A stretch of 64,000 bases of DNA from Taudactylus pleione. Taxonomy: Eukaryota > Chordata > Amphibia > Anura > Myobatrachidae. Every line of letters starts with the position of its first letter. Position 1 is the first letter of the stretch. The stretch is from contig JAUIMM010000550.1 in NCBI GenBank assembly GCA_031769625.1, forward strand, positions 3,100,001 through 3,164,000, read 5' to 3'. Under the pieces are notes generated by a model. That model saw only the letters and a list, made by a program, of their open reading frames with translations, had not been told where the DNA came from and ran no database searches. Positions 1 to 9,046 of the stretch are shown piece after piece. The translations under genes and the position numbers were made by a program.

Positions 1-284
1 TAATTTAATTGTGAATTATTGTACTAAAGGACTAGGAATTTGACATAAATTCTGGAATTCAGGAAAGAAGAATGTTTGGGCTCTTCCTGAGTAAGTTCAT
101 CACATTTTTTAAAGATCTTTTAGCAGTCACAAGGATTATTCTACCTAAAACGTTTTTGGAAACAATCCCAGCAGATAGTGTACAGTCAATTTTCAAAATG
201 TGATTCTGTATATACTTCAATAACCATAAAACTCCAAAACTGGCTCAAAAACAGGAAAGACGCTTCAATTACTACAGGGCACCA
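1..284 (+). repeat. Partial spacer at left edge
   Basis: The right part of a spacer begins at the TAATTTAATTGTG landmark and leads into unit 1. It contains no gene. Confidence 0.85.
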
Positions 285-357
285 GGGACAGTGGCGCAAT
301 GGATAACGTGTCTGACTGCGGATCATAAGTTTGTAGGTTCTACTCCTACCTGGCTCG
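285..357 (+). pseudogene. tRNA-Arg-like (GCG), unit 1
   Basis: Degenerate: acceptor GGGACAG has a 4-69 mismatch, the anticodon stem is TCTGA/TCATA, and the T loop TTCTACT lacks the purine at 57. Confidence 0.75.
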
Positions 358-365
358 CTTAAATT

Positions 366-437
366 GACGTGATCGTATAGTGGTTAGTACTCTGCGTTGT
401 GGCCGCAGCAACCCCAGTTTGAAAACAGGTCACGGCA
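366..437 (+). pseudogene. tRNA-His-like (GTG), unit 1
   Basis: Starts GACGTGA. The T arm CCCAG/ACAGG with loop TTTGAAA is broken. A T4 follows. Confidence 0.75.
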
Positions 438-863
438 TTTTGATTTTGTTTCTCAATCATCCATTTTTTCACAATACTGAATCTTAAGAAAATTTCAGAA
501 AGTAAGCAGATTCTTTGAAGGTGCTTGCACTATTTGTGTTTAATGCTTATTATAAAGCTTTCTTAACATGCTTTGAATAATTTAATTGTGAATTATTTTA
601 ATAAAGGACTGGGAATTTGACATAAATTCTGGAATTCAGGAAAGAAGAATGTTTGGGCTCTGTCTGAGTAAGTTCATTACATTTTTGAAAGATCTTTTAG
701 CAGTCACAAGGATTATTGTACCTAAAACGTTTTTGGGAATCAATCCCTGCAGATAGTGTACAGTCGATTTCCAAAATGTGATTCTGTATACACTTCAATA
801 ACCATAAAACTCTGAAAACAGGCTCAGAAACAGGAAAGACACTTCAATTACTACAAGGCACCT

Positions 864-936
864 GGGCCGGTGGCGCAATGGATAACGCGTCTGACTGCGG
901 ATCAGAAGATTGTTGGTTCAATTCCTACCTGGCTCG
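864..936 (+). tRNA. tRNA-Arg body with GCG anticodon, unit 2
   Basis: Acceptor GGGCCGG pairs with CTGGCTC (one G-U besides 2-71). The anticodon stem TCTGA/TCAGA is perfect. The T stem GTTGG/CCTAC has one mismatch at 51-63. GCG would read Arg CGC. Confidence 0.6.
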
Positions 937-944
937 CTTATATT

Positions 945-1016
945 TCCATGATTGTACAGTGGTTAGTACTCTGCGTTGAGGCTGCAGCAGCCACGTTTCG
1001 AAAATGGGTCTCGGCA
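945..1016 (+). pseudogene. tRNA-His-like (GAG), unit 2
   Basis: The anticodon loop TTGAGGC gives GAG. The T arm is CACGT/ATGGG and the 3' acceptor strand is TCTCGGC, so it cannot fold properly. Confidence 0.75.
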
Positions 1017-1441
1017 TTATGATTTTGTTTCTCAATCATCCATTTTTTCACAATACTGAATCTTAAGAAAATTTCAGAAAGTAAGAAGATTCTTTGAAGG
1101 TGCTTGCACTATTTGTTTTCAATGCTTATTATAAAGCTTTCTTAACATGCTTTGAATAATTTAATTGTGAATTATTTTAATAAAGGACTGGGAATTTGAC
1201 ATAAATTCTGGAATTCAGGAAAGAAGAATGTTTGGGCTCTGTCTGAGTAAGTTCATTACATTTTTGAAAGATCTTTTAGCAGTCACAAGGATTATTGTAC
1301 CTAAAACGTTTTTGGGAATCAATCCCTGCAGATAGTGTACAGTCAATTTCCAAAATGTGATTCTGTATATACTTCAATAACCATAAAACTTTAAAACAGG
1401 CTCAAAAACAGGAAAGACACTTCAATTACTACAGGGCACCT

Positions 1442-1514
1442 GGGCTAGTGGCGCAATGGATAACGTGTCTGACTATGGATCATAAGTTTGTAGGTTCGAT
1501 TCCTACCTGGTTCG
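1442..1514 (+). pseudogene. tRNA-Arg-like (ATG), unit 3
   Basis: Acceptor GGGCTAG/CTGGTTC pairs with wobbles. The anticodon stem TCTGA/TCATA has one mismatch. The anticodon ATG is a His-reading triplet on an Arg body. Confidence 0.6.
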
Positions 1515-1522
1515 CTTAAATT

Positions 1523-1594
1523 GCCGTGATCACATAGTGGTTAGTACTCTGCGTTGTGGCCGCAGCAACCCCGGTTCGAATCCGGGTCACGGCA
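1523..1594 (+). tRNA. tRNA-His (GTG), unit 3
   Basis: Acceptor GCCGTGA/TCACGGC, anticodon stem CTGCG/CGCAG and T stem CCCGG/CCGGG all pair, with discriminator A. The D stem ACAT/GTAC has two mismatches. TTTTGATTTT follows. Confidence 0.78.
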
Positions 1595-1781
1595 TTTTGA
1601 TTTTGTTTCTCAATCATCCATTTTTTCACAATACTGAATCTTAAGAAAATTTCAGAAAGTAAGCAGATTCTTTGAAGGTGCTTGCACTATTTGTGTTTAA
1701 TGCTTATTATAAAGCTATCTTAACATGCTTTGAATAATTTAATTGTGAATTATTGTACTAAAGTACTTGCAATTTGACATA

Positions 1782-1793
1782 AATTCTAGAATT
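1782..1793. repeat. 12-bp palindrome in alpha spacer (representative)
   Basis: AATTCTAGAATT is a perfect palindrome in alpha-type units. Beta units have AATTCTGGAATT with an imperfect centre. It contains TTCnnGAA, the inverted pair used in heat-shock elements, but a match this short may be chance. Confidence 0.5.
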
Positions 1794-2028
1794 CAGGAAA
1801 GAAGAATGTTTGGGCTTCCTTCTGAGTAAGTTCATCACATTTTTGAAATATCTTTTAGCAGTCACAATTATTATTTTACCTAAAACGTTTTTGGGAAACA
1901 ATCCCTGCAGATAGTGTACAGTCAATTTCCAAAATGTGATTCTGTATACCCTTCAATAACCATAAAACTCTGAAAATAGGCTCAAAAACAGGAAAGACAC
2001 TTCAATTTCTACAAAACACTTGGGCCAG

Positions 2029-2039
2029 TGGCGCAATGG
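2029..2039 (+). promoter_or_regulatory. Pol III A box of tRNA-Arg (unit 4, representative)
   Basis: TGGCGCAATGG fits the eukaryotic A-box pattern (TRGYNNANNNG) in the D arm. Units with GTGGGCAATGG have lost one base here, which shortens Arg to 72 nt. Confidence 0.75.
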
Positions 2040-2072
2040 ATAACGCGTCTGACTACGGATCAGAAGATTGTA

Positions 2073-2083
2073 GGTTCGACTCC
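2073..2083 (+). promoter_or_regulatory. Pol III B box of tRNA-Arg (unit 4, representative)
   Basis: GGTTCGACTCC matches the B-box consensus GGTTCGANNCC in the T arm. Many His copies have GGTTCGAAAAC, which loses the final CC. Transcription of such a pair may then rest on the Arg boxes. Confidence 0.78.
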
Positions 2084-2102
2084 TACCTGGCTCGCTTATA
2101 TT

Positions 2103-2174
2103 ACCTTGATCGTATAGTGGTTAGTACTCTGAGTTGTGGCCGCAGCAACCCCAGTTCAAAAACAGGTCACGGCA
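2103..2174 (+). pseudogene. tRNA-His-like (GTG), unit 4
   Basis: Starts ACCTTGA against TCACGGC (acceptor broken). The anticodon stem CTGAG/CGCAG has a mismatch. The T arm reads CCCAG, TTCAAAA, ACAGG. Confidence 0.8.
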
Positions 2175-2184
2175 TTTTGATTTT
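2175..2184 (+). terminator. Pol III terminator after His (unit 4, representative)
   Basis: TTTTGATTTT starts at the base right after the His discriminator A. Almost all units have it. There is no T4 between Arg and His, so it is the only terminator of the pair. Confidence 0.75.
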
Positions 2185-2599
2185 GTTTCTCAATCATCCA
2201 TTTTTTCACAATACTGAATCTTAAGAAAATTTCAGAAAGTAAGCAGATTCTTTGAAGGTGCTTGCACTATTTGTGTTTAATGCTTATTATAAAGCTATCT
2301 TAACATGCTTTGAATAATTTAATTGTGAATTATTTTAATAAAGGACTGGGAATTTGACATAAATTCTGGAATTCAGGAAAGAAGAATGTTTGGGCTCTGT
2401 CTGAGTAAGTTCATTACAGTTTTGAAAGATCTTTTAGCAGTCACAAGGATTATTGTACCTAAAACATTTTGGGAAACAATCCCTGCAGATAGTGTACAGT
2501 CAATTTCCAAAATGTGATTCTGTATATACTTCAATAACCATAAAACTCTGAAAACAGGCTCAAAAACAGGAAAGACACTTCAATTACTACAAGGCAACA
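2175..2599 (+). repeat. Representative inter-pair spacer (~425 bp)
   Basis: This stretch lies between the His end of unit 4 and the Arg start of unit 5, and its equivalents separate all pairs. It starts with two T-runs and is AT-rich. It carries recognisable landmarks in fixed order: CAATCATCCATTTTTTCAC, AAGCAGATTCTTTGAAGG, TAATTGTGAATTA (a 5-bp inverted repeat with centre GTG), the EcoRI-bearing GGAATTCAGG, the PstI-bearing CCCTGCAGATAG, and GGCTCAAAAACAGGAAAG about 30-45 nt upstream of Arg. I see no coding capacity and no known RNA in it. It is similar between units over its full length. Confidence 0.85.
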
Positions 2600-2672
2600 G
2601 GGCCGGTGGGGCAATGGATAATGCGTCTGACTACGGATCAGAAGATTGTTGGTTCAATTCCTACCTGGCTCG
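2600..2672 (+). pseudogene. tRNA-Arg-like (ACG), unit 5
   Basis: The D stem is changed to GGGGC, which breaks the 11-24 pair. The T stem GTTGG/CCTAC has one mismatch. The rest is intact. The left half matches unit 31. Confidence 0.55.
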
Positions 2673-2680
2673 CTTATATT

Positions 2681-2752
2681 TCCATGATTGTATAGTGGTT
2701 AGTACTCTGCGCTGTGGCCGCAGCAACCCCGGTTCGAATCCGGGTCACGGCA
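2681..2752 (+). tRNA. tRNA-His (GTG) with damaged acceptor, unit 5
   Basis: The T and anticodon arms are perfect. Acceptor TCCATGA mismatches at 1-72 and 4-69. The trailer is ATTTAGAATTTG, so no T4 terminator. The right half matches units 20 and 32, making unit 5 a chimera. Confidence 0.55.
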
Positions 2753-3179
2753 TTTAGAATTTGTTTCTCAATCATCCATTTTTACACAATACTGAATCTT
2801 AAGAAAATTTCAGAAAGTAAGCAGATTCTTTGAAGGTGCTTGCACTATTTGTGTTTAATGCTCATTATAAAGCTATCTTAACATGCTTTGAATAATTTAA
2901 TTGTGAATTATTGTACTAAAGTACTGGGAATTTGACATAAATTCTAGAATTCAGGAAAGAAGAATGTTTGGGCTTCCTTCTGTGTAAGTTCATCACATTT
3001 TTGAAATATCTTTTAGCAGTCACAATTATTATTTAACCTAAAACGTTTTTGGGAAACAATCCCTGCAGATAGTCTACAGTCAATTTCCAAAATGTGATTC
3101 TGTATATACTTCAATAACCATAAAACTCTGAAAATAGGCTCAAAAACAGGAAAGACACTTCAATTACTACAAAACACGT

Positions 3180-3252
3180 GGGCCAGTGGCGCAATGGATA
3201 ACGCGTCTGACTAAGGATCAGAAGATGGTAGGTTCGACTCCTACCTGGCTTG
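3180..3252 (+). tRNA. tRNA-Arg body with AAG (Leu-type) anticodon, unit 6
   Basis: All stems pair (the first pair is G-T). The loop CTAAGGA gives AAG, which would read Leu CUU. C35, an arginine identity base, is lost. The same variant occurs at 18805 and 20542. Confidence 0.75.
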
Positions 3253-3260
3253 CTTATATT

Positions 3261-3332
3261 GCCTTGATCGCATAGTGGTTAGTACTCTGCGTTGTGGCTG
3301 CAGCAACCCCGGTTCGAAAACAGGTCACCGCA
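3261..3332 (+). pseudogene. tRNA-His-like (GTG), unit 6
   Basis: Acceptor GCCTTGA/TCACCGC mismatches. The 3' T strand is ACAGG. Confidence 0.8.
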
Positions 3333-3758
3333 TTTTGATTTTGTTTTTCAACCATCCATTTTTTCACAATACTGAATCTTAAGAAAATTTCAGAAAGTAA
3401 GCAGATTCTTTGAAGGTGCTTGCACTATTTGTGTTTAATGCTTATTATAAAGCTATCTTAACATGCTTTGAATAATTTAATTGTGAATTATTGTACTAAA
3501 GGACTAGGAATTTGACATAAATTCTGGAATTCAGGAAAGAAGAATGTTTGGGCTCTTCCTGAGTAAGTTCATCACATTTTTTAAAGATCTTTTAGCAGTC
3601 ACAAGGATTATTTTACCTAAAACGTTTTTGGGAAACAATCCCTGCAGATAGTGTACAGTCAATTTCCAAAATGTGATTCTGCATACACTTCAATAACCAT
3701 AAAACTCTGACAACAGGCTCAAAAACAGGAAAGACACTTCAATTACTACAAGGCAACT

Positions 3759-3831
3759 GGGCCGGTGGCGCAATGGATAACGCGTCTGACTTTGGATCAG
3801 AAGATTGTTGGTTCAGTTCCTACCTGGCTTG
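3759..3831 (+). tRNA. tRNA-Arg body with TTG (Gln-type) anticodon, unit 7
   Basis: The loop CTTTGGA gives TTG. The anticodon stem is perfect. The T stem GTTGG/CCTAC has one mismatch. Acceptor GGGCCGG/CTGGCTT has three wobbles. Confidence 0.6.
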
Positions 3832-3839
3832 CTTAAATT

Positions 3840-3911
3840 GCCGAGATCGTATAGTAGTTAGTACTCTTCATTGTGGCCGCAGCAACCCTGGTTTGAAAAC
3901 GGGTCACAGCA
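3840..3911 (+). pseudogene. tRNA-His-like (GTG), unit 7
   Basis: GCCGAGA acceptor, GTAGTTAG D loop, TTCA anticodon-stem change, TTTGAAA T loop: several arms are broken. Confidence 0.8.
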
Positions 3912-4335
3912 TTTTGATTTTGTTTCACAATCATCCATTTTTTCACAATACTGAATCTTAAGAAAATTTCAGAAAGTAAGCAGATTCTTTGAAGGTGCTT
4001 GCACTATTTGTGTTTAATGCTTATTATAAAGCTATCTTAACATGCTTTGAATAATTTAATTGTGAATTATTGTACTAAAGGACTGGGAATTTGACATAAA
4101 TTCTGGAATTCAGGAAAGAAGAATGTTTGGGCTCTGTCTGAGTAAGTTCATCACATTTTTTAAAGATCTTTTAGCAGTCACAAGGATTATTTTACCTAAA
4201 ACGTTTTTGGAAACAATCCCAGCAGATAGTGTACAGTCAATTTCCAAAATGTGATTCTGTATATACTTCAATAACCATAAAACTCCAAAACTGGTTCAAA
4301 AACAGGAAAGACGCTTCAATTACTACAGGGCACCC

Positions 4336-4408
4336 GGGACAGTGGCGCAATGGATAACGTGTCTGACTGCGGATCATAAGTTTGTAGGTTCTACTCCTAC
4401 CTGGCTCG
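4336..4408 (+). pseudogene. tRNA-Arg-like (GCG), unit 8
   Basis: Same defects as unit 1: GGGACAG, TCATA, TTCTACT. Confidence 0.75.
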
Positions 4409-4416
4409 CTTAAATT

Positions 4417-4488
4417 GACGTGATCGCATAGTGGTTAGTACTCTGCGTTGTGGCCGCAACAACCCCAGTTTGAAAACAGGTCACCGCA
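4417..4488 (+). pseudogene. tRNA-His-like (GTG), unit 8
   Basis: GACGTGA/TCACCGC acceptor; D stem GCAT; T arm CCCAG/ACAGG. Confidence 0.8.
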
Positions 4489-4915
4489 TTTTGATTTTGT
4501 TTCTCAATCATCCATTTTTTCACAATACTGAATCTTAAGAAAATTTCAGAAAGTAAGCAGATTCTTTGAAGGTGCTTGCACTATTTGTGTTTAATGCTTA
4601 TTATAAAGCTATCTTAACATGCTTTGAATAATTTAATTGTGAATTATTGTACTAAAGTACTGGGAATTTGACATAAATTCTAGAATTCAGGAAAGAAGAA
4701 TGTTTGGGCTTCCTTCTGAGTAAGTTCATCACATTTTTGAAATATCTTTTAGCAGTCACAATTATTATTTTACCTAAAACGTTTTTGGGAAACAATCCCT
4801 GCAGATAGTGTACAGTCAATTTCCAAAATGTGATTCTGTATACACTTCAATAACCATAAAACTCTGAAAATAGGCTCAAAAACAGGAAAGACACTTCAAT
4901 TACTACAAAACACGT

Positions 4916-4988
4916 GGGCCAGTGGTGCAATGGATAACGCGTCTGACTACGGATCAGAAGATTATAGGTTCGACTCCTACCTGGCTCG
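4916..4988 (+). tRNA. tRNA-Arg (ACG), unit 9
   Basis: Acceptor and anticodon arms are perfect. The T stem ATAGG/CCTAC has a 49-65 mismatch, and the D arm has GTGC in place of GCGC. Confidence 0.7.
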
Positions 4989-4996
4989 CTTATATT

Positions 4997-5068
4997 GCCT
5001 TGATCGTATAGTGGTTAGTACTCTGCGTTGTGGCCGCAGCAACCCCCGTTCGAAAACGGGTCACAGCA
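4997..5068 (+). pseudogene. tRNA-His-like (GTG), unit 9
   Basis: GCCTTGA/TCACAGC acceptor; T arm CCCCG/ACGGG with two mismatches. Confidence 0.78.
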
Positions 5069-5492
5069 TTTTGATTTTGTTTCACAATCATCCATTTTTT
5101 CACAATACTGAATCTTAAGAAAATTTCAGAAAGTAAGCAGATTCTTTGAAGGTGCTTGCACTATTTGTGTTTAATGCTTCTTATAAAGCTATCTTAACAT
5201 GCTTTGAATAATTAAATTGTGAATTATTGTACTAAAGGACTGGGAATTTGACATAAATTCTGGAATTCAGGAAAGAAGAATGTTTGGGCTCTGTCTGAGT
5301 AAGTTCATCACATTTTTTAAAGATCTTTTAGCAGTCACAAGGATTATTTTACCTAAAACGTTTTTGGAAACAATCCCAGCAGATAGTGTACAGTCAATTT
5401 CCAAAATGTGATTCTGTATATACTTCAATAACCATAAAACTCCAAAACTGGCTCAAAAACAGGAAAGACGCTTCAATTACTACAGGGCACCT

Positions 5493-5565
5493 GGGCCAGT
5501 GGCGCAATGAATAACGTGTCTGACTGCGGATCATAAGTTTGTAGGTTCTACTCCTACCTGGCTCG
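5493..5565 (+). pseudogene. tRNA-Arg-like (GCG), unit 10
   Basis: The GG of the D loop is changed (ATGAATAAC). TCATA stem and TTCTACT loop. Confidence 0.78.
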
Positions 5566-5573
5566 CTTAAATT

Positions 5574-5645
5574 GACGTGATCGTATAGTGGTTAGTACTC
5601 TGCGTTGTGGCCGCAGCAACCCCAGTTTGAAAACAGGTCACGGCA
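5574..5645 (+). pseudogene. tRNA-His-like (GTG), unit 10
   Basis: GACGTGA acceptor; T arm CCCAG, TTTGAAA, ACAGG. Confidence 0.78.
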
Positions 5646-6072
5646 TTTTGATTTTGTTTCTCAATCATCCATTTTTTCACAATACTGAATCTTAAGAAAA
5701 TTTCAGAAAGTAAGCAGATTCTTTGAAGGTGCTTGCACTATTTGTGTTTAATGCTTATTATAAAGCTATCTTAACATGCTTTGAATAATTTAATTGTGAA
5801 TTATTGTACTAAAGTACTTGGAATTTGACATAAAATCTAGAATTCAGGAAAGAAGAATGTTTGGGCTTCCTTCTGAGTAAGTTCATCAAATTTTTGAAAT
5901 ATCTTTTAGCAGTCACAATTATTATTTTACCTAAAACGTTTTTGGGAAACAATCCCTGCAGATAGTGTACAGTCAATTTCCAAAATGTGATTCTGTATAC
6001 ACTTCAATAACCATAAAACTCTGAAAATAGGCTCAAAAACAGGAAAGACACTTCAATTACTACAAAACACTT

Positions 6073-6145
6073 GGGCCAGTGGTGCAATGGATAACGTGTC
6101 TGACTACGGATCAGAAGATTGTAGGTTCGACTCCTACCTGGCTCG
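6073..6145 (+). tRNA. tRNA-Arg (ACG), unit 11
   Basis: Acceptor, anticodon and T stems are perfect. The D arm GTGC/ACGTG keeps pairing through wobbles. Confidence 0.88.
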
Positions 6146-6153
6146 CTTATATT

Positions 6154-6225
6154 GCCTTGATCGTATAGTGGTTAGTACTCTGCGTTGTGGCCGCAGCAAC
6201 CCCGGTTCGAAAACAGGTCACGGCA
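6154..6225 (+). pseudogene. tRNA-His-like (GTG), unit 11
   Basis: GCCTTGA acceptor with one mismatch. T arm CCCGG/ACAGG with two mismatches and an incomplete B box. Confidence 0.75.
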
Positions 6226-6651
6226 TTTTGATTTTGTTTCTCAATCATCCATTTTTTCACAATACTGAATCTTAAGAAAATTTCAGAAAGTAAGCAGATT
6301 CTTTGAAGGTGCTTGCACTATTTGTGTTTAATGCTTATTATAAAGCTATCTTAACATGCTTTGAATAATTTAATTGTGAATTATTTTAATAAAGGACTGG
6401 GAATTTGACATAAATTCTGGAATTCAGGAAAGAAGAATGTTTGGGCTCTGTCTGAGCAAGTTCATTAAATTTTTGAAAGATCTTTTAGCAGTCACAAGGA
6501 TTATTGTACCTAAAACATTTTTGGGAAACAATCCCTGCAGATAGTGTACAGTCAATTTCCACAATGTGATTCTGTATATACTTCAATAACCATAAAACTC
6601 TGAAAACAGGCTCAAAAACAGGAAAGACACTTCAATTACTACAGGGCACCT

Positions 6652-6723
6652 GGGCCAGTGCGCAATGGATAACGTGTCTGACTGCGGATCATAAGTTTGT
6701 AGGTTCGACTCCTACCTGGCTCG
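6652..6723 (+). pseudogene. tRNA-Arg-like (GCG), 72 nt, unit 12
   Basis: One G is deleted after the acceptor (CAGTGCGC). Stem TCTGA/TCATA. Confidence 0.75.
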
Positions 6724-6731
6724 CTTATATT

Positions 6732-6803
6732 GCCTTGATCGTATAGTGGTTCGTACTCTGCGTTGTGGCCGCAGCAACCCCGGTTCGAAAACAGGTCACG
6801 GCA
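6732..6803 (+). pseudogene. tRNA-His-like (GTG), unit 12
   Basis: D arm GGTTCGTAC; GCCTTGA acceptor; T arm CCCGG/ACAGG. Confidence 0.75.
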
Positions 6804-7230
6804 TTTTGATTTTGTTTCTCAATCATCCATTTTTTCACAATACTGAATCTTAAGAAAATTTCTGAAAGTAAGCAGATTCTTTGAAGGTGCTTGCACTATT
6901 TGTGTTTAATGCTTATTATAAAGCTATCTTAACATGCTTTGAATAATTTAATTGTGAATTATTGTACTAAAGTACTGGGAATTTGACATAAATTCTAGAA
7001 TTCAGGAAAGAAGAATGTTTGGGCTTCCTTCTGAGTAAGTTCATTACATTTTTGAAATATCTTTTAGCAGTCACAATTATTATTTTACCTAAAACGTTTT
7101 TGGGAAACAATCCCTGCAGATAGTGTACAGTCAATTTCCAAAATGTGATTCTGTATACACTTCCATAACCATAAATCTCTGAAAATAGGCTCAAAAACAG
7201 GAAAGACACTTCAATTACTACAAAACACGT

Positions 7231-7303
7231 GGGCCAGTGGCGCAATGGATAACGCGTCTGACTACGGATCAGAAGATTGTTGGTTCAATTCTTACCTGGC
7301 TCG
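7231..7303 (+). tRNA. tRNA-Arg (ACG), unit 13
   Basis: Only defect: the T stem GTTGG/CTTAC has one mismatch and one wobble. Confidence 0.7.
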
Positions 7304-7311
7304 CTTATATT

Positions 7312-7383
7312 TCCATGATTGTACAGTGGTTACTACTCTGCGTTGTGGCCGCAGCAACCACGGTTCGAAAATGGGTCACGGCA
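7312..7383 (+). pseudogene. tRNA-His-like (GTG), unit 13
   Basis: TCCATGA acceptor; D arm GGTTACTAC; T arm CACGG/ATGGG. Confidence 0.8.
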
Positions 7384-7808
7384 TTATGATTTTGTTTCTC
7401 AATCATCCATTTTTTCACAATACTGAATCTTAAGAAAATTTCAGAAAGTAAGCAGATTCTTTGAAGGTGCTTGCACTATTTGTGTTTAATGCTTATTATA
7501 AAGCTATCTTAACATGCTTTGAATAATTTAATTGTGAATTATTGTACTAAAAGACTGGGAATTTGACATAAATTCTGGAATTCAGGAAAGAAGAATGTTT
7601 GGGCTCTGTCTGAGTAAGTTCATCACATTTTTTAAAGATCTTTTAGCAGTCACAAGGATTATTTTACCTAAAACTTTTTTAGGAAACAATCCCTGCAGAT
7701 AGTGTACAGTCAATTTCCAAAATGTGATTCTGTATATACTTCAATAACCATAAAACTCTAAAACAGGCTCAAAAACAGGAAAGACACTTCAATTACTACA
7801 AGACACCT

Positions 7809-7880
7809 GGGACAGTGGGCAATGGATACCGTGTCTGATTACGGATCATAAGTTTGTAGGTTTGACTCCTACCTGGCTCG
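7809..7880 (+). pseudogene. tRNA-Arg-like (ACG), 72 nt, unit 14
   Basis: GGGACAG acceptor with a D-arm deletion (GTGGGCAATGG). The loop is TTACGGA, the stem TCATA, and the T loop TTTGACT. Confidence 0.8.
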
Positions 7881-7888
7881 CTTAAATT

Positions 7889-7960
7889 GCCATGACCGTA
7901 TAGTGGTTAGTACTCTGCGTTGTGGCTGCAGCAACCCCGGTTCGAATCCGGGTTACGGCA
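7889..7960 (+). tRNA. tRNA-His (GTG), unit 14
   Basis: The anticodon stem pairs with one wobble and the T stem is perfect. Acceptor GCCATGA/TTACGGC has a mismatch at 4-69, and T8 is C. Confidence 0.65.
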
Positions 7961-8387
7961 TTTTCATTTTGTTTCTCAATCATCCATTTTTTCACAATAC
8001 TGAATCTTAAGAAAATTTCAGAAAGTAAGCAGATTCTTTGAAGGTGCTTGCACTATTTGTGTTTAATGCTTATTATAAAGCTGTCTTAACATGCTTTGAA
8101 TAATTTAATTGTGAATTATTGTACTAAAGTACTGGGAATTTGACATAAATTCTAGAATTCAGGAAAGAAGAATGTTTGGGCTTCCTTCTGAGTAAGTTCA
8201 TCACATTTTTGAAATATCTTTTAGCAGTCACAATTATTATTTTACCTAAAACTTTTTTGGGAAACAATCCCTGCAGATAGTGTACAGTCAATTTCCAAAA
8301 TGTGATTCTGTATATACTTCAATAACCATAAAACTCTGAAAATAGGCTCAAAAACAGGAAAGACACTTCAATTACTACAAAACACAT

Positions 8388-8460
8388 GGGCCAGTGGCGC
8401 AATGGATAACGCGTCTGACTATGGATCAGAAGATTGTAGGTTTGACTCCTACCTGGCTTG
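8388..8460 (+). tRNA. tRNA-Arg body with ATG (His-type) anticodon, unit 15
   Basis: All stems pair. The loop CTATGGA gives ATG. The T loop TTTGACT has lost C56. Recurs at 14754, 30378 and 35010. Confidence 0.65.
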
Positions 8461-8468
8461 CTTATATT

Positions 8469-8540
8469 TCCGTGATCGTATAGTGGTTAGTACTCTGTGT
8501 TGTGGCCGCAGCAACCCAGGTTCAAAAACAGGTCACAGCA
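8469..8540 (+). pseudogene. tRNA-His-like (GTG), unit 15
   Basis: TCCGTGA/TCACAGC acceptor; T arm CCAGG, TTCAAAA, ACAGG. Confidence 0.78.
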
Positions 8541-8965
8541 TTTTGATTTTGTTTCTCAATCATCCATTTTTTCACAATACTGAATCTTAAGAAAATTTCA
8601 GAAAGTAAGAAGATTCTTTGAAGGTGCTTGCACTATTTGTTTTTAATGCTTATTATAAAGCTTTCTTAACATGCTTTGAATAATTTAATTGTGAATTATT
8701 GTACTAAAGGACTGGGAATTTGACATAAATTCTGGAATTCAGGAAAGAAGAATGTTTGGGCTCTGTCTGAGTAAGTTCATTACATTTTTGAAAGATCTTT
8801 TAGCAGTCACAAGGATTATTGTACCTAAAACGTTTTTGGGAAACAATCCCTGCAGATAGTGTACAGTCAATTTCCAAAATGTGATTCTGTATATACTTCA
8901 ATAACCATAAAACTCCAAAACTGGCTCAAAAACAGGAAAGACACTTCAATTACTACAGGGCACCT

Positions 8966-9038
8966 GGGCCAGTGGCGCAATGGATAACGTGTCTGACTAC
9001 GGATAATAAGTTTGTAGGTTCGACTCCTACCTGGCTCG
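8966..9038 (+). pseudogene. tRNA-Arg-like (ACG), unit 16
   Basis: The anticodon stem TCTGA/TAATA has two mismatches. The other arms are good. Confidence 0.7.
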
Positions 9039-9046
9039 CATAAATT

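Larger units (their letters stand above)
2022..2094 (+). tRNA. tRNA-Arg (ACG), unit 4, consensus copy
   Basis: All stems pair: acceptor GGGCCAG/CTGGCTC with one G-U, anticodon TCTGA/TCAGA around loop CTACGGA, T stem GTAGG/CCTAC around TTCGACT. A34 would become inosine and read CGU/CGC/CGA. The A and B boxes match consensus. It is identical to 17069-17141 and 41468-41540. There is no T-run before the adjacent His relic, so the transcript should run through to the T4 at 2175. Confidence 0.95.
3060..6990 (+). repeat. Displaced duplicate block, copy 1 (units 6-12)
   Basis: Units 6-12 match units 36-42 one by one at a constant offset of 17362 bp (3180/20542, 3759/21121, 4336/21698, 4916/22278, 5493/22855, 6073/23435, 6652/24014). 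They share rare markers: AAG and TTG anticodons, GAATAAC in place of GGATAAC, and a 1-nt D-arm deletion. Edges are approximate. Confidence 0.8.

Noticed and set aside
2036..2224. Recurrent 62-codon open frame starting MDNASDYGSEDCRFDSYLA, present in dozens of units
   Set aside because: It begins at the ATG in the D loop of tRNA-Arg and reads through tRNA-His into the T-run. Its conservation is that of the tRNA sequence. It breaks wherever the Arg anticodon stem is TCATAA or the D arm loses a base, with no sign of coding constraint.
2175..2599. 5S rRNA, U6 or other pol III gene in the spacer
   Set aside because: I see no 5S internal control region, no snRNA-like proximal element with TATA at the right spacing, and no recognisable conserved RNA core.
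3180..3252. True tRNA-Leu(AAG), tRNA-Gln(TTG) or tRNA-His(ATG) genes
   Set aside because: The bodies are Arg-type throughout (acceptor, T arm, variable loop) and lack the long variable arm of Leu. Only the anticodon has changed, so I annotate them as Arg bodies with altered anticodons.
6967..7245. Minus-strand open frames of 60-92 codons across the spacer and tRNAs
   Set aside because: They are antisense readings of spacer or tRNA, present only when chance substitutions remove stops, and absent from most equivalent units.
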